IMG/VR virus record: IMGVR_UViG_3300025880_000050
Location: 1-32,944 of that record
DNA from: a virus
Strand: one strand, 5' to 3'
Length of the DNA stretch: 32,944 bases
Under the pieces are notes generated by a model. The model saw nothing but the letters and a program-made list of their open reading frames with translations. It ran no database searches and was not told where the DNA came from. The position numbers and the translations under genes were made by a program. Of this stretch, positions 20,873-29,583 are shown one piece after another (positions within the stretch are counted from its first letter, which is position 1; every line of letters begins with the position of its first letter).

Positions 20873-22162
20873 TTAAGGATTGCCGTAACCTTGGCCTGCG
20901 AAGAACGGATTAAACGTCCCGTAGGCTGGTTGGAAATCAAACCTGACCATCTGCTTGTTAGCCAAACCGTCTGCAAACTTACTGATTCGGATCTGGAGTC
21001 CGTCGTTAGTTGTCAGCAACGTATCAGTTGCATACAGCTTGGGAATGGGAACAGAGCCGATAGTAAACGCATCCTTATGGAAGAACATGTTTGGCTGATA
21101 AGTCGTGTTAGCAGTACCAAGGATCTCGATGGCATCGCCAGTAGTCAACGCACTAGAAACAGTGTTATGACCAGCGGTATCACCAGTTCCATAGATTGCA
21201 GGACCAGCACAAACCAACGTCCCTGCACCAGCAACCAGAGTCACATCAGCAGTTACAGTTGCTCTCCACTTCACATTGCCACCAGCATTGCCGATGATTT
21301 CCTGCTTAGTAGAGATGTTCAGACGGTTGCGGCTGTTATCAGTCACCTCGATGATTGAACCAGCCCGAACAGTACCCGTAGCCGTTAAGCCAGTAACTGC
21401 AAGGTTCTGAGTCATCGTGTCTTTAGCAGCAAGATAAGTCGCCGTAGGTGTGCCTGACAGAGTACCAACACGATCAACAAGGTCACCGCCGATGTATGTA
21501 CCCAGCGCAGTCGCCTTCATGACGCGCATTCCTGCGAAGTTGTTATTAACAACAGCGTCAACGAATGCTGGTCGAACCAAGTCTTCTGCGGTATTTAGGC
21601 TATTCTGGACACCGGCCAGAGTGGTCTGAGTGTAGGGATTGATGACGTAGCATCTATCGCCAGGGCCACCAGGCACACCGACGGAGTCCATCAAAGCACC
21701 AGCTTCAGCTACTTCAGCCCAAGCAGTGACAGAGGTATCAGGATCACCGACTGAAAGGTTGCAGTTCTTCATCATGTACGATGCGAAGTCCACTTCCATA
21801 TCAGTTACGATGCGTGTAGCCATTGGAGCCAAAAGCTCGTCCAACTGATCCATCTTGATAGCTTCATCTACGCGGTTAAATTCAACGTCTACGGTGAAGT
21901 AGTCCTGAACAACTGCTGATGCCTTACCAGTGATGATGTCGTTGTCTGGGGCTCCTGCTGTGATATCACCAGTCGCTGTACGTTGTGAAACGTAGTCAGT
22001 CGGACGTTTAATATCAATTGTGGTGCCGCTAGTTGGGTTGAAAGGCATGTCTTTCAAGAACTGAGTGTTTACAGACTTGGAAAGAACACGTTGCGTTTCA
22101 AATGCTGGCAAAAACTGCCGCGCCAGCTTGCGGGTAATGTTGGAGTCAAAATCGTTAGCCAT
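20873..22162 (-). CDS. Major capsid (coat) protein, P22 gp5-like
   Basis: 429 aa, against 430 in P22. The N-terminus (SNITRKLARQFLPAFETQRV, then VNTQFLKDMPFNPTSGTTID) and the segments KMDQLDELLAPMATRIVTDM and CYVINPYTQTTLAGVQNSLN are recognisable family positions. It assembles the T=7 shell on the scaffold protein. The gene is followed by a hairpin and preceded at 14 nt by scaffold. Confidence 0.9.
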   Translation of the reverse strand: MANDFDSNITRKLARQFLPAFETQRVLSKSVNTQFLKDMPFNPTSGTTIDIKRPTDYVSQRTATGDITAGAPDNDIITGKASAVVQDYFTVDVEFNRVDEAIKMDQLDELLAPMATRIVTDMEVDFASYMMKNCNLSVGDPDTSVTAWAEVAEAGALMDSVGVPGGPGDRCYVINPYTQTTLAGVQNSLNTAEDLVRPAFVDAVVNNNFAGMRVMKATALGTYIGGDLVDRVGTLSGTPTATYLAAKDTMTQNLAVTGLTATGTVRAGSIIEVTDNSRNRLNISTKQEIIGNAGGNVKWRATVTADVTLVAGAGTLVCAGPAIYGTGDTAGHNTVSSALTTGDAIEILGTANTTYQPNMFFHKDAFTIGSVPIPKLYATDTLLTTNDGLQIRISKFADGLANKQMVRFDFQPAYGTFNPFFAGQGYGNP

Positions 22163-22175
22163 TAGAATAAATATC

Positions 22176-23027
22176 CTACTCTATACGGGCTCCATGCTTT
22201 GCAATTGGGTCTGATTCAAGGGTTGCCCCTGTTGTGTTCAAACCGTCTATTGTCGCGCCAGCACCCGTAATGTTTCTCGGTTGTGGCCCACCCGCAATTT
22301 TAGCTTCAATCTGACCTAGAATACGTCCCTGAGTCCGTTCATCAGCGAAATGTAATTGATTCCGAAGTTCTGGGTTCTTTGCAACGTAATACGATGCATC
22401 TGGCCCTATCTTCATCAATTCCATTGCAACTGCCTCATTAAGACCCGACAAATTCTGCTGAACAACCGACTGAAAATCGGGTGCCTCTTTAGCAAACTCT
22501 TGGACCTTCGCAGTGTAGTCATTGACTATCTGCTGGGTCTTTTGGGCTTGGGCTTGTTGAGCAAACTCATCTCTGGCTTGCTGTCTGGCCCTAACCTCTG
22601 TCTGTCCCGCTATGAATGCATCCCTCTCCAGTAGATAAGCCTGATTCTTTCTTTCGAATTCCTCAAGGTCAAAAATATCTTCTGTGCTAGGTGGTGCAGG
22701 CGGTTGCTGCGCTAATACTTGGTCCTCGTAAGCCTTGTCGATAGCATCGAGTCTGGCTTGTAGTGCCGCTTTCTCTGATGCCTCGCGTGATCTCTCACGT
22801 TCTGCATCGCCAGCTTTAGCCGTTAATGTGTCGAATCTCTTTCGGACCTTCTCAGTAAGTTGGTCATCAGGGATAAAGTCATCATTGCCGGTTTGGGCCT
22901 CCTTTTTGGGTGTCTCATCAGTGGTGTAGTCATCTTGTGACTGCACTTCGCCTGAATCAATCGTACCCAGTTCCGATGGTGCCGATTCATCAGTAGTTAC
23001 ATCTACGGCCTGCTCAATTTCGCTCAA
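22176..23027 (-). CDS. Scaffolding protein, P22 gp8-like
   Basis: 283 aa (303 in P22), highly charged and helical, with no hydrophobic core. An acidic N-terminus (DVTTDESAPSELGTIDSGEV) is followed by a long coiled segment (AGDAERERSREASEKAALQA, then DEFAQQAQAQKTQQIVND). Its place directly before coat, the size and the composition define it as scaffold. It guides coat into procapsids and leaves before packaging. A promoter 50-80 nt upstream may boost scaffold and coat. Confidence 0.84.
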   Translation of the reverse strand: MSEIEQAVDVTTDESAPSELGTIDSGEVQSQDDYTTDETPKKEAQTGNDDFIPDDQLTEKVRKRFDTLTAKAGDAERERSREASEKAALQARLDAIDKAYEDQVLAQQPPAPPSTEDIFDLEEFERKNQAYLLERDAFIAGQTEVRARQQARDEFAQQAQAQKTQQIVNDYTAKVQEFAKEAPDFQSVVQQNLSGLNEAVAMELMKIGPDASYYVAKNPELRNQLHFADERTQGRILGQIEAKIAGGPQPRNITGAGATIDGLNTTGATLESDPIAKHGARIE

Positions 23028-23079
23028 AACGCTTTTCCTTTATGGAAGCATGGCGTATTCCCGCCAAGTGGATTTCCTG

Positions 23080-23107
23080 ATTATAACCTTGAATCAAATT
23101 AATACAA
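23080..23107 (-). promoter_or_regulatory. Candidate promoter for scaffold and coat
   Basis: Minus strand TTGTAT (23107-23102), 16 bp, TATAAT (23085-23080). The -10 is perfect, the -35 matches 3 of 6. A TGGCG/CGCCA hairpin (23051-23066) lies in the leader. Confidence 0.5.
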
Positions 23108-23137
23108 ATAGGCTTGTTTATTGAATGTTACTCATGT

Positions 23138-23458
23138 TTATTCGATTAGAGTTCCGTTAATAGATTGGATGAACGATGGCATCCTTGCATCTAGCTCCAT
23201 GTTGACCTGATTCTTCCAGTTAATAGTGATAGTCCCAAAAGCCTCGCTGATCTTGTTGAAGTAGTCAGTAACGTAATCATCAGCAGTCCACATCTTCCCA
23301 TCCTTATCAATTCCGGTGTCCTTTACCCTGATCCCTTGGGCAAATACTTTTTCATCGCTCATGTTAAGCAGGGCTAGATACCAATCGAGATCAGCGGAAG
23401 ATCCAGACATTTTCCAATAGGTATCGTAGGTAGTTCCGTCTTTTTTAAATTTGTGCAT
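23138..23458 (-). CDS. Hypothetical protein between ART-like gene and scaffold (106 aa)
   Basis: 106 aa. A mixed alpha/beta composition with many aromatic residues (KKDGTTYDTYWKMSG, DYFNKISEAFG, TITINWKNQVNMELD) suggests a small globular protein. The start is 22 nt after the ART-like gene ends. The pairing with a putative toxin-type enzyme raises the idea of a partner or immunity protein, but nothing in the sequence proves it. It could equally be a minor virion protein. Confidence 0.55.
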   Translation of the reverse strand: MHKFKKDGTTYDTYWKMSGSSADLDWYLALLNMSDEKVFAQGIRVKDTGIDKDGKMWTADDYVTDYFNKISEAFGTITINWKNQVNMELDARMPSFIQSINGTLIE

Positions 23459-23480
23459 TTTACAATCCTTGAGTTAACAA

Positions 23481-24800
23481 TTACGCGCCAGAATCATCTT
23501 CGTAAAGATCCTGTGGATTCTGACCTGTCTGACGGGCCAACATCGCTGCTGCTGCTGGGATGGCTATGCCGTACTTCCTAGCGATTGAGATTAGATTCTC
23601 GTCAAACACGACATAGTTAGATGTGCCTCCGTCAGCGCCACGGCTGAATCCGTCTTTGTAGCGGATGCCTTTGATGCCTGCATTTTGCAGCGCGGAAGTG
23701 GCTTCTGCTTGCGTTTTATTACCACGAAGCAATCCGTTATAAAATCCCTCGCCACTCTGCCCAGCGTTTGCCTCAAACCTTGCTTGCATCATGTCAGCAG
23801 GTGTCGGACTTAACCCTTCTTCTTTATATCTTGCTGCTTTAACGGATGTGGCTTCTTTTGGGAATATGCTCTGCTGACTCAACGGCAGATTCCAATCAAG
23901 GAACTCATCAGGGGAAGCGTCTATTTCTACTTGGTACATGGAGCCTTTGTTGTCCATCTGAACCCCAAGCCTCTCTAGCACCTTTTTGACCGGAGAAGGC
24001 GCGGAATCAATATCATCAACGTACTCAGACCAACCAAAAGCCATTTTCTCCCTGTCGATAAGGCCAAGCCCCTGCCTTTTCGCTTCTTCTGCTATTTCTT
24101 CTGTGATTCTGTTAGGCGATAGCTTTACACCATCTTTCCCAATCCATGCCGCCCCAGATACTCTGTCCTTATACCCCCTAGCCACATCCTCAGACTCGGC
24201 AAAGTACAGGCCATGACCATAAGCCTGCGCTCCCTCGCCGGTTCCTATTTTCGACATATTAAAACGTCCCAGAGGATGTTCTTTCAGCATTTTAGCGCCT
24301 TCGGGTATCGCGTCATCCATAGACTGATAGACTCTAGCCCCGTCAGGCATCTGTAGCTCCCTTACAGGGGGGAAGTCGTGAGGTGATCCGTGATAGGCTT
24401 TTATCTTTTCTCTTGCTACTTCAGCACCGGCATTGACTTGGCTTCGGCTTGGGACAAACGGCACCGCGCCTAAAGCAGCAGCACCAACCATTCCAGCCTT
24501 GTCATACCACGGAACCTGATCCCAATTCTCTCGAATGTCAGTGTAGTCAGCATAAAGCCCAGCAGCATCGCCAACGCCAGGCACCATAGATGTCGCCAGA
24601 GCAGCCTGATCTTCTGTCCTCATGCCCCTAACCGCGCCAACAATAACGCTACCTTCAACCAACCTTGATAGATGGGTCTTAGCTGTATCAATATCCCTAG
24701 CAAAGTTACTGAATGCCCTGCCTAGAACACCCTGAACCTCCTCTGGAGGCATGTCATCAGGGAATCCTATGGTGGCATCATTGTATCTAACGATTGGCAA
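23481..24800 (-). CDS. Putative ADP-ribosyltransferase (ART-PolyVal type) in the virion operon
   Basis: 439 aa. The N-terminus (NDATIGFPDDMPPEEVQGVL) is a motif shared by many phage virion proteins. A glycine/alanine-rich segment follows (VPGVGDAAGLYADYTDIREN, then KAGMVGAAALGAVPFVPS, residues 73-118). The C-terminal region, about 133-410, fits ADP-ribosyltransferases of polyvalent phage proteins: AYHGSPHDF (H137), GHGLYFAES (Y199), AGIKGIRYKDG (374-384) and NYVVFDEN (395-402). H-Y are the NAD-binding residues in the H-Y-E class; the third catalytic residue I cannot place with certainty. The gene overlaps the portal by 14 nt and so is co-translated with capsid parts. It is likely packaged or ejected (inference). 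Confidence 0.72.
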   Translation of the reverse strand: MPIVRYNDATIGFPDDMPPEEVQGVLGRAFSNFARDIDTAKTHLSRLVEGSVIVGAVRGMRTEDQAALATSMVPGVGDAAGLYADYTDIRENWDQVPWYDKAGMVGAAALGAVPFVPSRSQVNAGAEVAREKIKAYHGSPHDFPPVRELQMPDGARVYQSMDDAIPEGAKMLKEHPLGRFNMSKIGTGEGAQAYGHGLYFAESEDVARGYKDRVSGAAWIGKDGVKLSPNRITEEIAEEAKRQGLGLIDREKMAFGWSEYVDDIDSAPSPVKKVLERLGVQMDNKGSMYQVEIDASPDEFLDWNLPLSQQSIFPKEATSVKAARYKEEGLSPTPADMMQARFEANAGQSGEGFYNGLLRGNKTQAEATSALQNAGIKGIRYKDGFSRGADGGTSNYVVFDENLISIARKYGIAIPAAAAMLARQTGQNPQDLYEDDSGA

Positions 24801-27234
24801 CTATCTGTCCTGTCTGTGGGTCATAGAGAAAGTCTGCTGGAGATCCAACGCCTGCCATGCCTGCGCTGGGAGAAGCTACCTGCTGGATATCAATCATCTC
24901 CTGCAAGTTCTTCATCTGCTGCATTGCGGCATCACCAACCAAGGTTGGATCAATGGCAAACTGTGTCGCGCTGATCAACTTCTCCTGACCTGCGCGGTTG
25001 GCCTCGTCAATGATTGTGATGGGCAATCCCAATGTCTGAGCCTGTACCACCAGAGAATCAAGATAGTCCTTGTTAGCCAGTATTGCCTCACGGTTAGTCC
25101 TTACCGACTGATGACCAGCGTCAGATTCAGCCTTAATCATCTTCGCCTGAGAGTCCATTATCTTGGCCTGAGAGTCGAGCATCTTAGACTCGCCGCTCTG
25201 CTGGAAGTTAGCCGCCTGACCGTTTAGAGAGCCAATCTGGGCGGTTAGCAGTTGAGCCTGCAACCCTTCCATGATCTCTGCCTCTATTTGAGGCTTGGCC
25301 TGCTCGATAATCGCCTGATCCCTTGCAATCCCGTATTCTTCAGCCTCTTCCTCGGTCGGTATTAACTGACCCGTCTGGAACTTGCTTGTTTTCAGACGCT
25401 TGGCCATTTCTTCCATGCCAGGGCCATCCATGTTTCCAACAATCAAATCATTAGCAACAGCCCTCAATTCTGGATCTGCCTCAGACAGTCTCAGCAAGCC
25501 ATCGGCTGATTCCTGACGCTGGGTGGCAAACGATGGTCCACTCTTAACATTCACGCCATAAGATCCTGCCGTCATGTCATTAATCATGACCCTAGTGCCT
25601 GACTGCTCGTCTAGCACCACCTTGTTGATAGACACGAAGTCGGATGTCTCGTCTGGCTTGATGATCTGGACCTGTCGATCAGTGTCATAAATGTAGCCCA
25701 TTAGGTCGTTGATCACCGTGTAGCTGTGGTGAATCGACTTCAGCAGGTTATCCATGTACAGGAATGACCCGCTATCCATGCCGATAGCGCCTTGCTTGAT
25801 AGCCTCGCCAGAGCGTGGATCTAACGCAGTCGCATCAGTAGTTGTTTGGCCAGATGAGCCCATCACAGCGTAGATGTTGGTTCTCATGTCGTTAACAAGC
25901 TGAATCAATGACTGCTGGACGATTGGACCCTGATTCGGGAATGGTGGCTGGACAGCGCCTGGTGATCCACCCAAAGGCTCCCCGTTCTCATCTAGTGCGT
26001 TGTACTGCTGCACCGCATTCCTTGAGGTATTCATATCCCTCAGATCAGCTTCATGGCCAGCAATCTGCTCTGGTGTCATCCATACAAAATCAGCAGGACC
26101 AAGCGCAGCCTTCTCAGCAATAGCAGAGATGCCGAAGTTGAACAGTCTCGCAGGGTCTTTGGTGTTGCGGATCTTGCCGTGAACCAGTTGGGTGCCGCCG
26201 ATTGTTAGCGTTTCGCCGAATGCTGGGATTAAGGGAAAATACTTGCCCTTATAATCCTTGTTGGAGTCTAGGATAGACTGGCCGTTGAGCAGATACCGTT
26301 CAATCTTAAAGCCGTCACTGGTGCGTTGTTTGACCACCGTGATCTGGTTTTGAAAGATAGGTTCTCCAGTAGCCTGATCAATAGCCTGCTGGCCAAACTC
26401 ATCGAGGACCGGAGTCCCTCTGGCCATATCGTCAAGAATGTCCTTAACGTCATCAAAGTAGACTACGTCACCCGTTGATAATTGTAGGATCTTTCGCCTA
26501 ACGGACACCTTGCGGTAATAGATTGCCAGCCTTACGCCGTCATCCGTATACCAGCCCTCATTGGGGCGAATGTCGCTCATCTCATCAGTAAAATCGGACT
26601 CTTCAGCCTTCGGGAACATTGCCGCATAGACTGACTTATCAAACGTGGCCAGCAGAAAGCAGAATGGCGCATCAGACTTGTCATAACGCTCCGCTGGACC
26701 AAAAAACATGCTTGTGGTGGCATCTTTGACAGCCTTAATCGTAACCTTCTGCTCAAATACATCATCATCAACATGCTCTGTTGTGATCTGCCATCCACCA
26801 TATCCACCAATCAGCATTTCTTGATAGGCGTTGTCATAGACATCCCTAGCGTAGGATTCCTTCTCGATGTGCCTGATTAGCCCCTGCCTGACCTCTGCAA
26901 CCTCCTTAGAGGCGTTTTCGCCTTCAGGTAATACCATTGGGCCAATGTCTGTACCTCGCTGCTCACCGATGATTTTGGTGATAACAGGTGATGCCAGATT
27001 GACTTGGAATCTTGGCCTGTCGTCGGTCGCGTTGGTGTTTGCCAGCCCTGTACCGCTTGTTGACTCCCAGAACTGATCCAGCCACTGGCCACCCTGACCC
27101 ATGTCAAATATCTTATCTTCCTGCGATAACTCTCTCGATAGCTTTTCACGCGAGTAGGTTTGATCGAAGCGCGTCATGGCTTCTTCGTGTATTGCCCCCT
27201 GCGTCTTTGCAGAGGTGTATTTAACCGCTTTCAT
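24787..27234 (-). CDS. Portal protein, P22-like
   Basis: 815 aa, longer than the 725 of P22. The dodecameric portal is the DNA channel at one vertex. Characteristic sequences are the N-terminal REKLSRELSQEDKIFDMGQG, MLIGGYGGWQITTEHVDDD, and the long helical crown region near residues 640-760, where MLDSQAKIMDSQAKMIKAES has an internal repeat MxDSQAK. That crown forms the barrel of P22 portals. It starts 4 nt after the large terminase, the usual order. Confidence 0.88.
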   Translation of the reverse strand: MKAVKYTSAKTQGAIHEEAMTRFDQTYSREKLSRELSQEDKIFDMGQGGQWLDQFWESTSGTGLANTNATDDRPRFQVNLASPVITKIIGEQRGTDIGPMVLPEGENASKEVAEVRQGLIRHIEKESYARDVYDNAYQEMLIGGYGGWQITTEHVDDDVFEQKVTIKAVKDATTSMFFGPAERYDKSDAPFCFLLATFDKSVYAAMFPKAEESDFTDEMSDIRPNEGWYTDDGVRLAIYYRKVSVRRKILQLSTGDVVYFDDVKDILDDMARGTPVLDEFGQQAIDQATGEPIFQNQITVVKQRTSDGFKIERYLLNGQSILDSNKDYKGKYFPLIPAFGETLTIGGTQLVHGKIRNTKDPARLFNFGISAIAEKAALGPADFVWMTPEQIAGHEADLRDMNTSRNAVQQYNALDENGEPLGGSPGAVQPPFPNQGPIVQQSLIQLVNDMRTNIYAVMGSSGQTTTDATALDPRSGEAIKQGAIGMDSGSFLYMDNLLKSIHHSYTVINDLMGYIYDTDRQVQIIKPDETSDFVSINKVVLDEQSGTRVMINDMTAGSYGVNVKSGPSFATQRQESADGLLRLSEADPELRAVANDLIVGNMDGPGMEEMAKRLKTSKFQTGQLIPTEEEAEEYGIARDQAIIEQAKPQIEAEIMEGLQAQLLTAQIGSLNGQAANFQQSGESKMLDSQAKIMDSQAKMIKAESDAGHQSVRTNREAILANKDYLDSLVVQAQTLGLPITIIDEANRAGQEKLISATQFAIDPTLVGDAAMQQMKNLQEMIDIQQVASPSAGMAGVGSPADFLYDPQTGQIVANR

Positions 27235-27238
27235 CTAT

Positions 27239-28726
27239 TTACATCCTCTGGGAGAAGGTCATCTTCACATGTTTAGGCTTAACGCTTTTCTTCGCTGGTG
27301 AAAACTCATTCATCATCATGGGGTCAGCCATGTTTGGTGAGGGTATCCCTAGCATCAGCATCTCTTTCTTGGTCATAATCTGTTTCTTGCCGTTATTGTT
27401 TGATTTTCGAGGTATTCGGCAAACCTCTGAGCGGATCTCGTCCATCTGCTTGATGTCGGACGACAGGCTAATCATGTCGTCACTATTAAGATTCATCGGC
27501 ACAACGCCAGCATTTAGCGCCTTAATCGCCTTGTAGGTGTTCTCAAACCTGTCAGCCAGAGCGTAATACCTTGACGCTCGTCGGTTAACGAAGGTTTCTC
27601 TGTTAGTCCTGCGCTTTGATGGGTCATTGGAGTCAACCGGCTGATAAATAGCATCAGGGTTATCCGCTGTCTCTGCACCGTTAAACAAATGGTAATCAGT
27701 GCGGGTATTCTGCAAGAGCCTATCAACATCGCGCTTCAATCCAGTACCCATGCCGCCAATGTCCCACGTAAAGTGGTCAGCGCCAGCGTTTAACGCCTTT
27801 TCAATAGCCCAGTCAAGTTTGTCATTGATGTCACCTTGGTCGGTATCGCAGATGTCTAAGTAAACAGAGCCATGACGTAGCGCATACCCCGCTGCATCCT
27901 TGCCCTCGTCAGATGGGTCAAACGATGCAAACTTTGCACCTTCTGGGTTAAATCCAAGCCTGATATGCGCGTCAATAGCCGCATCAAACCACTCTACGGG
28001 AATGATTGAGCCTGCTACCTCATCATAGAACTCACCAAGCCAGATGTGGCGATACTCAGCCGTGGTCATATGCGCTTCATCATATGCCCGTTCACTTTCA
28101 AGCGTTTCTGGAAAGAAAGGTGAGTCAGTGTAATTAATGAAGATGATCAGGTGTAAGTCATCCTCATACACGCCATCGCGCAGTAATTCCTTGTGGAACG
28201 GCAGGATAAACCGCTGGGAGAACGGATCTGCTCGACTGCGAGGGTTGGCCAGCATCCAAATCTCTGTCCCTTCCTCTCGAAAGGTAGGCGTTAACGCTCT
28301 CAGTGACTTGTAGCTGATCGTCTGGGCCTCATCGACCAAAGCCCTCTGGAAGCCATACATGCTCTTGATGCCTTCAGGATTCCGCGCCATACCCCTGAAC
28401 TTGAAGGCTTCAACCTTCTCGCCACCTCGATCAACCAGTATCTTGTTGTTCTGGACCTCGAATCCATGCAACCCCATCCGCTCAATCTCACCAGCCAGCA
28501 AAGCGTGGGAACTGTCATCAATAGAATTCTGGAACTCCCTGAAGCAGGCAGTCTTGATACCCCTTGTCTGGGCATCCATCAGGCATATACCACCAGCCGT
28601 CATGCTCTTGGTTGAGCCACGGCCACCGATGATGACGATAAACCGCTTAGACTTACGCACAACCTTACCGTCTACCTTATGATAGAGGTGGTCATACAGC
28701 TTCTTGGCGATTGTCATGCCAGGCAT
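27239..28726 (-). CDS. Terminase large subunit (ATPase/nuclease)
   Basis: 495 aa (499 in P22). The P-loop is GGRGSTKS (residues 34-41) and Walker B is ALVDEAQ (D132, E133). The C-terminal nuclease has D270 in ASFDPSDEGKD and D322 in FTWDIGGMGTG, the acidic pair of the RNase H-like fold. It pumps DNA into the procapsid and cuts at headful length. It is directly followed by portal, scaffold and coat. The small subunit is at the other end of the window, which makes sense only if the ends join or the fibre gene is inserted between them. Confidence 0.92.
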   Translation of the reverse strand: MPGMTIAKKLYDHLYHKVDGKVVRKSKRFIVIIGGRGSTKSMTAGGICLMDAQTRGIKTACFREFQNSIDDSSHALLAGEIERMGLHGFEVQNNKILVDRGGEKVEAFKFRGMARNPEGIKSMYGFQRALVDEAQTISYKSLRALTPTFREEGTEIWMLANPRSRADPFSQRFILPFHKELLRDGVYEDDLHLIIFINYTDSPFFPETLESERAYDEAHMTTAEYRHIWLGEFYDEVAGSIIPVEWFDAAIDAHIRLGFNPEGAKFASFDPSDEGKDAAGYALRHGSVYLDICDTDQGDINDKLDWAIEKALNAGADHFTWDIGGMGTGLKRDVDRLLQNTRTDYHLFNGAETADNPDAIYQPVDSNDPSKRRTNRETFVNRRASRYYALADRFENTYKAIKALNAGVVPMNLNSDDMISLSSDIKQMDEIRSEVCRIPRKSNNNGKKQIMTKKEMLMLGIPSPNMADPMMMNEFSPAKKSVKPKHVKMTFSQRM

Positions 28727-29032
28727 TTAAGCGCCTAGTGCTTCAATCGCGCCTGGTACCTGCCAATCTATTGCCGGAGATGTTGCGCCGGTTAGCGTTA
28801 GCCTGATCTTCACCCGTGGGGCAAGGTTATACATATTGTCATCAGCAGATGTCATCGTTATAGCTACGCCAGTCTGTAGCAGGCTGGATGTATTGCCATT
28901 GATCTGTTTTTCGACAGCTACTGTACCGCCCCCGAATGTTCCAGCCACAAAGATGTTGGTCTTAGCGCCTTCTTTAGTTGTCACTGTCAGCCATTCTGTT
29001 GAGCCGTCAGCCGTGAGTCTACCTTGAGCCAT
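28727..29032 (-). CDS. Small beta-rich protein upstream of the large terminase (101 aa)
   Basis: 101 aa. Many Thr/Val strands (RLTADGSTEWLTVTTKEGAK, then TFGGGTVAVEKQINGNTS, and IRLTLTGATSPAIDW) fit a small jelly-roll or decoration protein. It stops next to the large terminase start. Its codon use looks like its neighbours. Capsid decoration or a fibre-linked protein are both possible. Confidence 0.6.
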   Translation of the reverse strand: MAQGRLTADGSTEWLTVTTKEGAKTNIFVAGTFGGGTVAVEKQINGNTSSLLQTGVAITMTSADDNMYNLAPRVKIRLTLTGATSPAIDWQVPGAIEALGA

Positions 29033-29067
29033 GTGGCCTCCTGTGGTGGGTTTCTATGATTTCTTTT

Positions 29068-29304
29068 CTAATGCTGAGATTTTGCTGTCCTGCTCCCGAT
29101 CCTGGCGCTCTTTAAGTTAGCTTCCAAGTCTCTTGTCGCGTTGATGCAGAAAAGACTCGCGCCTAGCAGCGTCACACAGTAATCGACTCGTCCAGATGCG
29201 CCTGCGGCTATGGTCTTAGGATCTGAATTAGTCGGTAGTGAAGAACACCATGTCATTACCGTCATTAGTCCAGCCAGTAAACAGGCTATTAATAGCATTC
29301 TCAT
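29068..29304 (-). CDS. Small membrane or secreted protein with a frame-shifted duplicate tail (78 aa)
   Basis: 78 aa. The start MRMLLIACLLAGLMTVMTWC is a signal peptide or membrane anchor with a poor lipobox. YCVTLLGASLFC near residue 50 is a second hydrophobic patch. From N63 onward the frame runs through a DNA copy of the 3' end of the neighbouring 88-aa gene. In the -1 frame these bases encode LKERQDREQDSKISALEKKS, very similar to the end of that protein, and stop at 29054-29056. The present ending is thus probably a frameshift product, by mutation, slippage or sequence error. Confidence 0.5.
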   Translation of the reverse strand: MRMLLIACLLAGLMTVMTWCSSLPTNSDPKTIAAGASGRVDYCVTLLGASLFCINATRDLEANLKSARIGSRTAKSQH

Positions 29305-29316
29305 GTACTCACTCCT

Positions 29317-29583
29317 CTATGATTTTTTTTCTAGCGCCTGTATTTTTATATCCTGCTCTCGATCAGTCCGTTCTTTAAGCTCAATAAACATGGGTAGTGG
29401 CCCTAGCAGCGTTTTAATCTCTTTAAGATCCACCCTGATCTCTTCCTGCGGAGCCTCAAGCAGGGCTATGCGTTTATCGAGGTCAGCAAAGTACCAGAAT
29501 GCTCCCAACGTCAGTGCTATCGTTGTTGTTAAGTGTCCAGCGTCAATCGTCTTGCGGAAATGCCACCTGTTGTCGTCGCTCAT
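29317..29583 (-). CDS. Holin-like single-span membrane protein with a coiled coil (88 aa)
   Basis: 88 aa. A short cytoplasmic start (MSDDNRWHFRKTIDAGH), one transmembrane helix (LTTTIALTLGAFWYFAD, about residues 18-34), then a charged coiled coil (IALLEAPQEEIRVDLKEIKT) and an ending DREQDIKIQALEKKS. It resembles small phage membrane proteins annotated as holins or XhlA-like lysis proteins. The topology is visible; the holin role is inference. It overlaps the upstream gene by 4 nt. The endolysin is in the early-side cluster at 2.2-2.6 kb, so lysis genes are split. Confidence 0.6.
   Translation of the reverse strand: MSDDNRWHFRKTIDAGHLTTTIALTLGAFWYFADLDKRIALLEAPQEEIRVDLKEIKTLLGPLPMFIELKERTDREQDIKIQALEKKS

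Noticed and set aside
20642-21358. Plus-strand ORF of 238 codons
   Set aside because: It lies opposite the coat and gp4-like genes, which have clear families; a shadow frame.
24751-25227. Plus-strand ORF of 158 codons opposite the portal C-terminus
   Set aside because: Antisense shadow of portal codons; no signal or start support.
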